Of a stretch of 5,262 nt of DNA, positions 4,511 to 5,262 are shown in pieces (the stretch's first letter is position 1; the number at the start of each line of letters is the position of its first letter). The notes below the pieces were generated by a model. It had not been told where the DNA came from. It saw only the letters and a list, made by a program, of their open reading frames with translations, and made no database searches. The DNA is from Hungatella sp. UBA3147 (GTDB lineage: Bacteria > Bacillota > Clostridia > Lachnospirales > Lachnospiraceae). The stretch covers positions 1 through 5,262 of the forward strand of contig DEYX01000359.1 in the NCBI GenBank assembly GCA_002365025.1, read 5' to 3'. The position numbers and the translations under genes are program-made.

Positions 4511-5262
4511 TTACCGGTCCTGCTTCCAATAGAGAATATCCACCATATCCCCCGGCGAAATAACCGATCCCTGTTTCTGGTCAATGATGCAGTTTGAACG
4601 GAGCATTTCGGATAAAACGGAGGAATGGTGGTTTCTGTCAAAAATATGGACGCCCATCTCATCGCTGAATGCCTGGACAAACCGCCTCCTTTTTGCCGCA
4701 TTGGCGTTTCCCTCTACTACCATACGTCTTATTTTTTTCCAGGAAAGAGAATCATCGCCAACCATCCTGGCCATGACAGGCCAGAAGAACAGCCGGAAAT
4801 TAACCATGGCTGCAAAGGGATAACCGGATAAGCTGAGGATGAGCTTCTCCTTGTACCGGTTAGCCATGACTGGCGTACCCGGCCGCATATTCACTCCATG
4901 AAAAAGCCTCTCGGCGCCCATTGTTTCCAGTGCTTCCGGAAGAAAATCCTTCTTTCCCACGGAAAGTGCGCCGGTGGTGATAATCACATCTGCCTGGCTG
5001 ATCCTCTCATCCAACATACGGGAAAAACCACTGGCATCGTCAGGGCAGATTTCCATAAAAGGAACCTGGACTCCCTGAGCTTTCAACTGGGCAGCGATGG
5101 CATAGGCACTGCTGGGATATACCCCTACCTCTCCCAAGGGACTGGTGAGCGGAACAAGCTCATTTCCCGTTGAGATTATCCCCACCTTCGGCTCTTTAAG
5201 CACCGCAATTTCCCGGATTCCCATACTGGCTAAAACGCCGATATGCCCTGCTCCCAAGCGGA
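4511..5262 (-). CDS. moeA: MoeA, molybdopterin molybdotransferase (C-terminal part; 5' end outside window)
   Basis: MoeA inserts molybdate into adenylylated molybdopterin, the last step in making molybdenum cofactor. About 249 residues are visible of a protein usually near 400 long. The coding frame is open to the window edge (Arg-Leu-Gly-Ala-Gly...), so the TTG at 5257 is an internal Leu codon and not a start. The visible part covers the end of the linker region, the MoCF-biosynthesis (MogA-like) domain and the C-terminal beta-barrel (MoeA_C). Motifs include IISTGNEL (Glu codon 5159-5161), TTGALSVGKKDF (Asp codon 4946-4948) and NMRPGTPV. The motif that is LPGNP in E. coli reads LSGYP here (4817-4831), and TSGGVSVG reads TTGALSVG. 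Some of these changes may be typical of clostridial MoeA; if not, this could be a MoeA-like paralogue. It ends KQDR-TAA, 2 bp from the apeB stop. Promoter and any Mo-cofactor neighbours lie beyond the right edge. Confidence 0.92.
   Translation of the reverse strand, partial: RLGAGHIGVLASMGIREIAVLKEPKVGIISTGNELVPLTSPLGEVGVYPSSAYAIAAQLKAQGVQVPFMEICPDDASGFSRMLDERISQADVIITTGALSVGKKDFLPEALETMGAERLFHGVNMRPGTPVMANRYKEKLILSLSGYPFAAMVNFRLFFWPVMARMVGDDSLSWKKIRRMVVEGNANAAKRRRFVQAFSDEMGVHIFDRNHHSSVLSEMLRSNCIIDQKQGSVISPGDMVDILYWKQDR

Noticed and set aside
4584..5173. Plus-strand open frames opposite moeA
   Set aside because: Shadows of moeA; short, overlapping one another and without recognisable protein character.
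5255..5257. TTG as the moeA start codon
   Set aside because: The frame stays open to the window edge, and the sequence before and after it (RLGAGHIGVLASMG) is internal MoeA sequence; the family needs about 150 more N-terminal residues.

Overview
The window looks like a chromosomal segment of an anaerobic Firmicute of the class Clostridia, most likely family Lachnospiraceae (Lacrimispora/Lachnoclostridium/Enterocloster-like). The grounds are the style of the proteins (an HtpG with a long charged linker, a small protein that looks like the clostridial DUF5721 family, a clostridial-type M18 aminopeptidase and MoeA), sigma-A-type promoters, strong AGGAG-type ribosome sites and a CIRCE heat-shock operator. 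The genus is an inference.

Layout, left to right. Bases 1-129 are non-coding and hold a GC-rich stem-loop element. htpG (Hsp90 chaperone) lies on the minus strand at 130-2133. Its control region (2134-2296) is unusually legible: a CIRCE/HrcA operator, a TTGACA-17-TAAAAT promoter, a GNRA-capped hairpin in the 5' leader and a strong ribosome site. A 165-residue DUF5721-like protein follows on the minus strand (2297-2794) with its own promoter. A 427-bp divergent intergenic region (2795-3221) then carries two promoters pointing apart, a 127-bp element predicted to fold as a closed multi-hairpin (cloverleaf-like) structure, and a 52-bp tandem repeat whose last copy supplies the ribosome site of the next gene. 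That gene, on the plus strand (3222-4508), is a complete M18 aspartyl-type metallo-aminopeptidase (apeB-type). It converges, with only 2 bp between stop codons, on the 3' end of moeA (molybdopterin molybdotransferase), which runs off the right edge of the window on the minus strand.

The genes do not form one pathway: protein folding under stress (htpG), peptide turnover (apeB), molybdenum cofactor synthesis (moeA) and one unknown. The coding parts are ordinary housekeeping genes. The most unusual part is non-coding: the composite structured and tandem-repeat block at 2935-3217, placed between the apeB promoter and its start codon. It may be a dispersed intergenic repeat (MITE-like), a structured leader RNA, or both. 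No defence system, phage, CRISPR array, tRNA or rRNA is visible.
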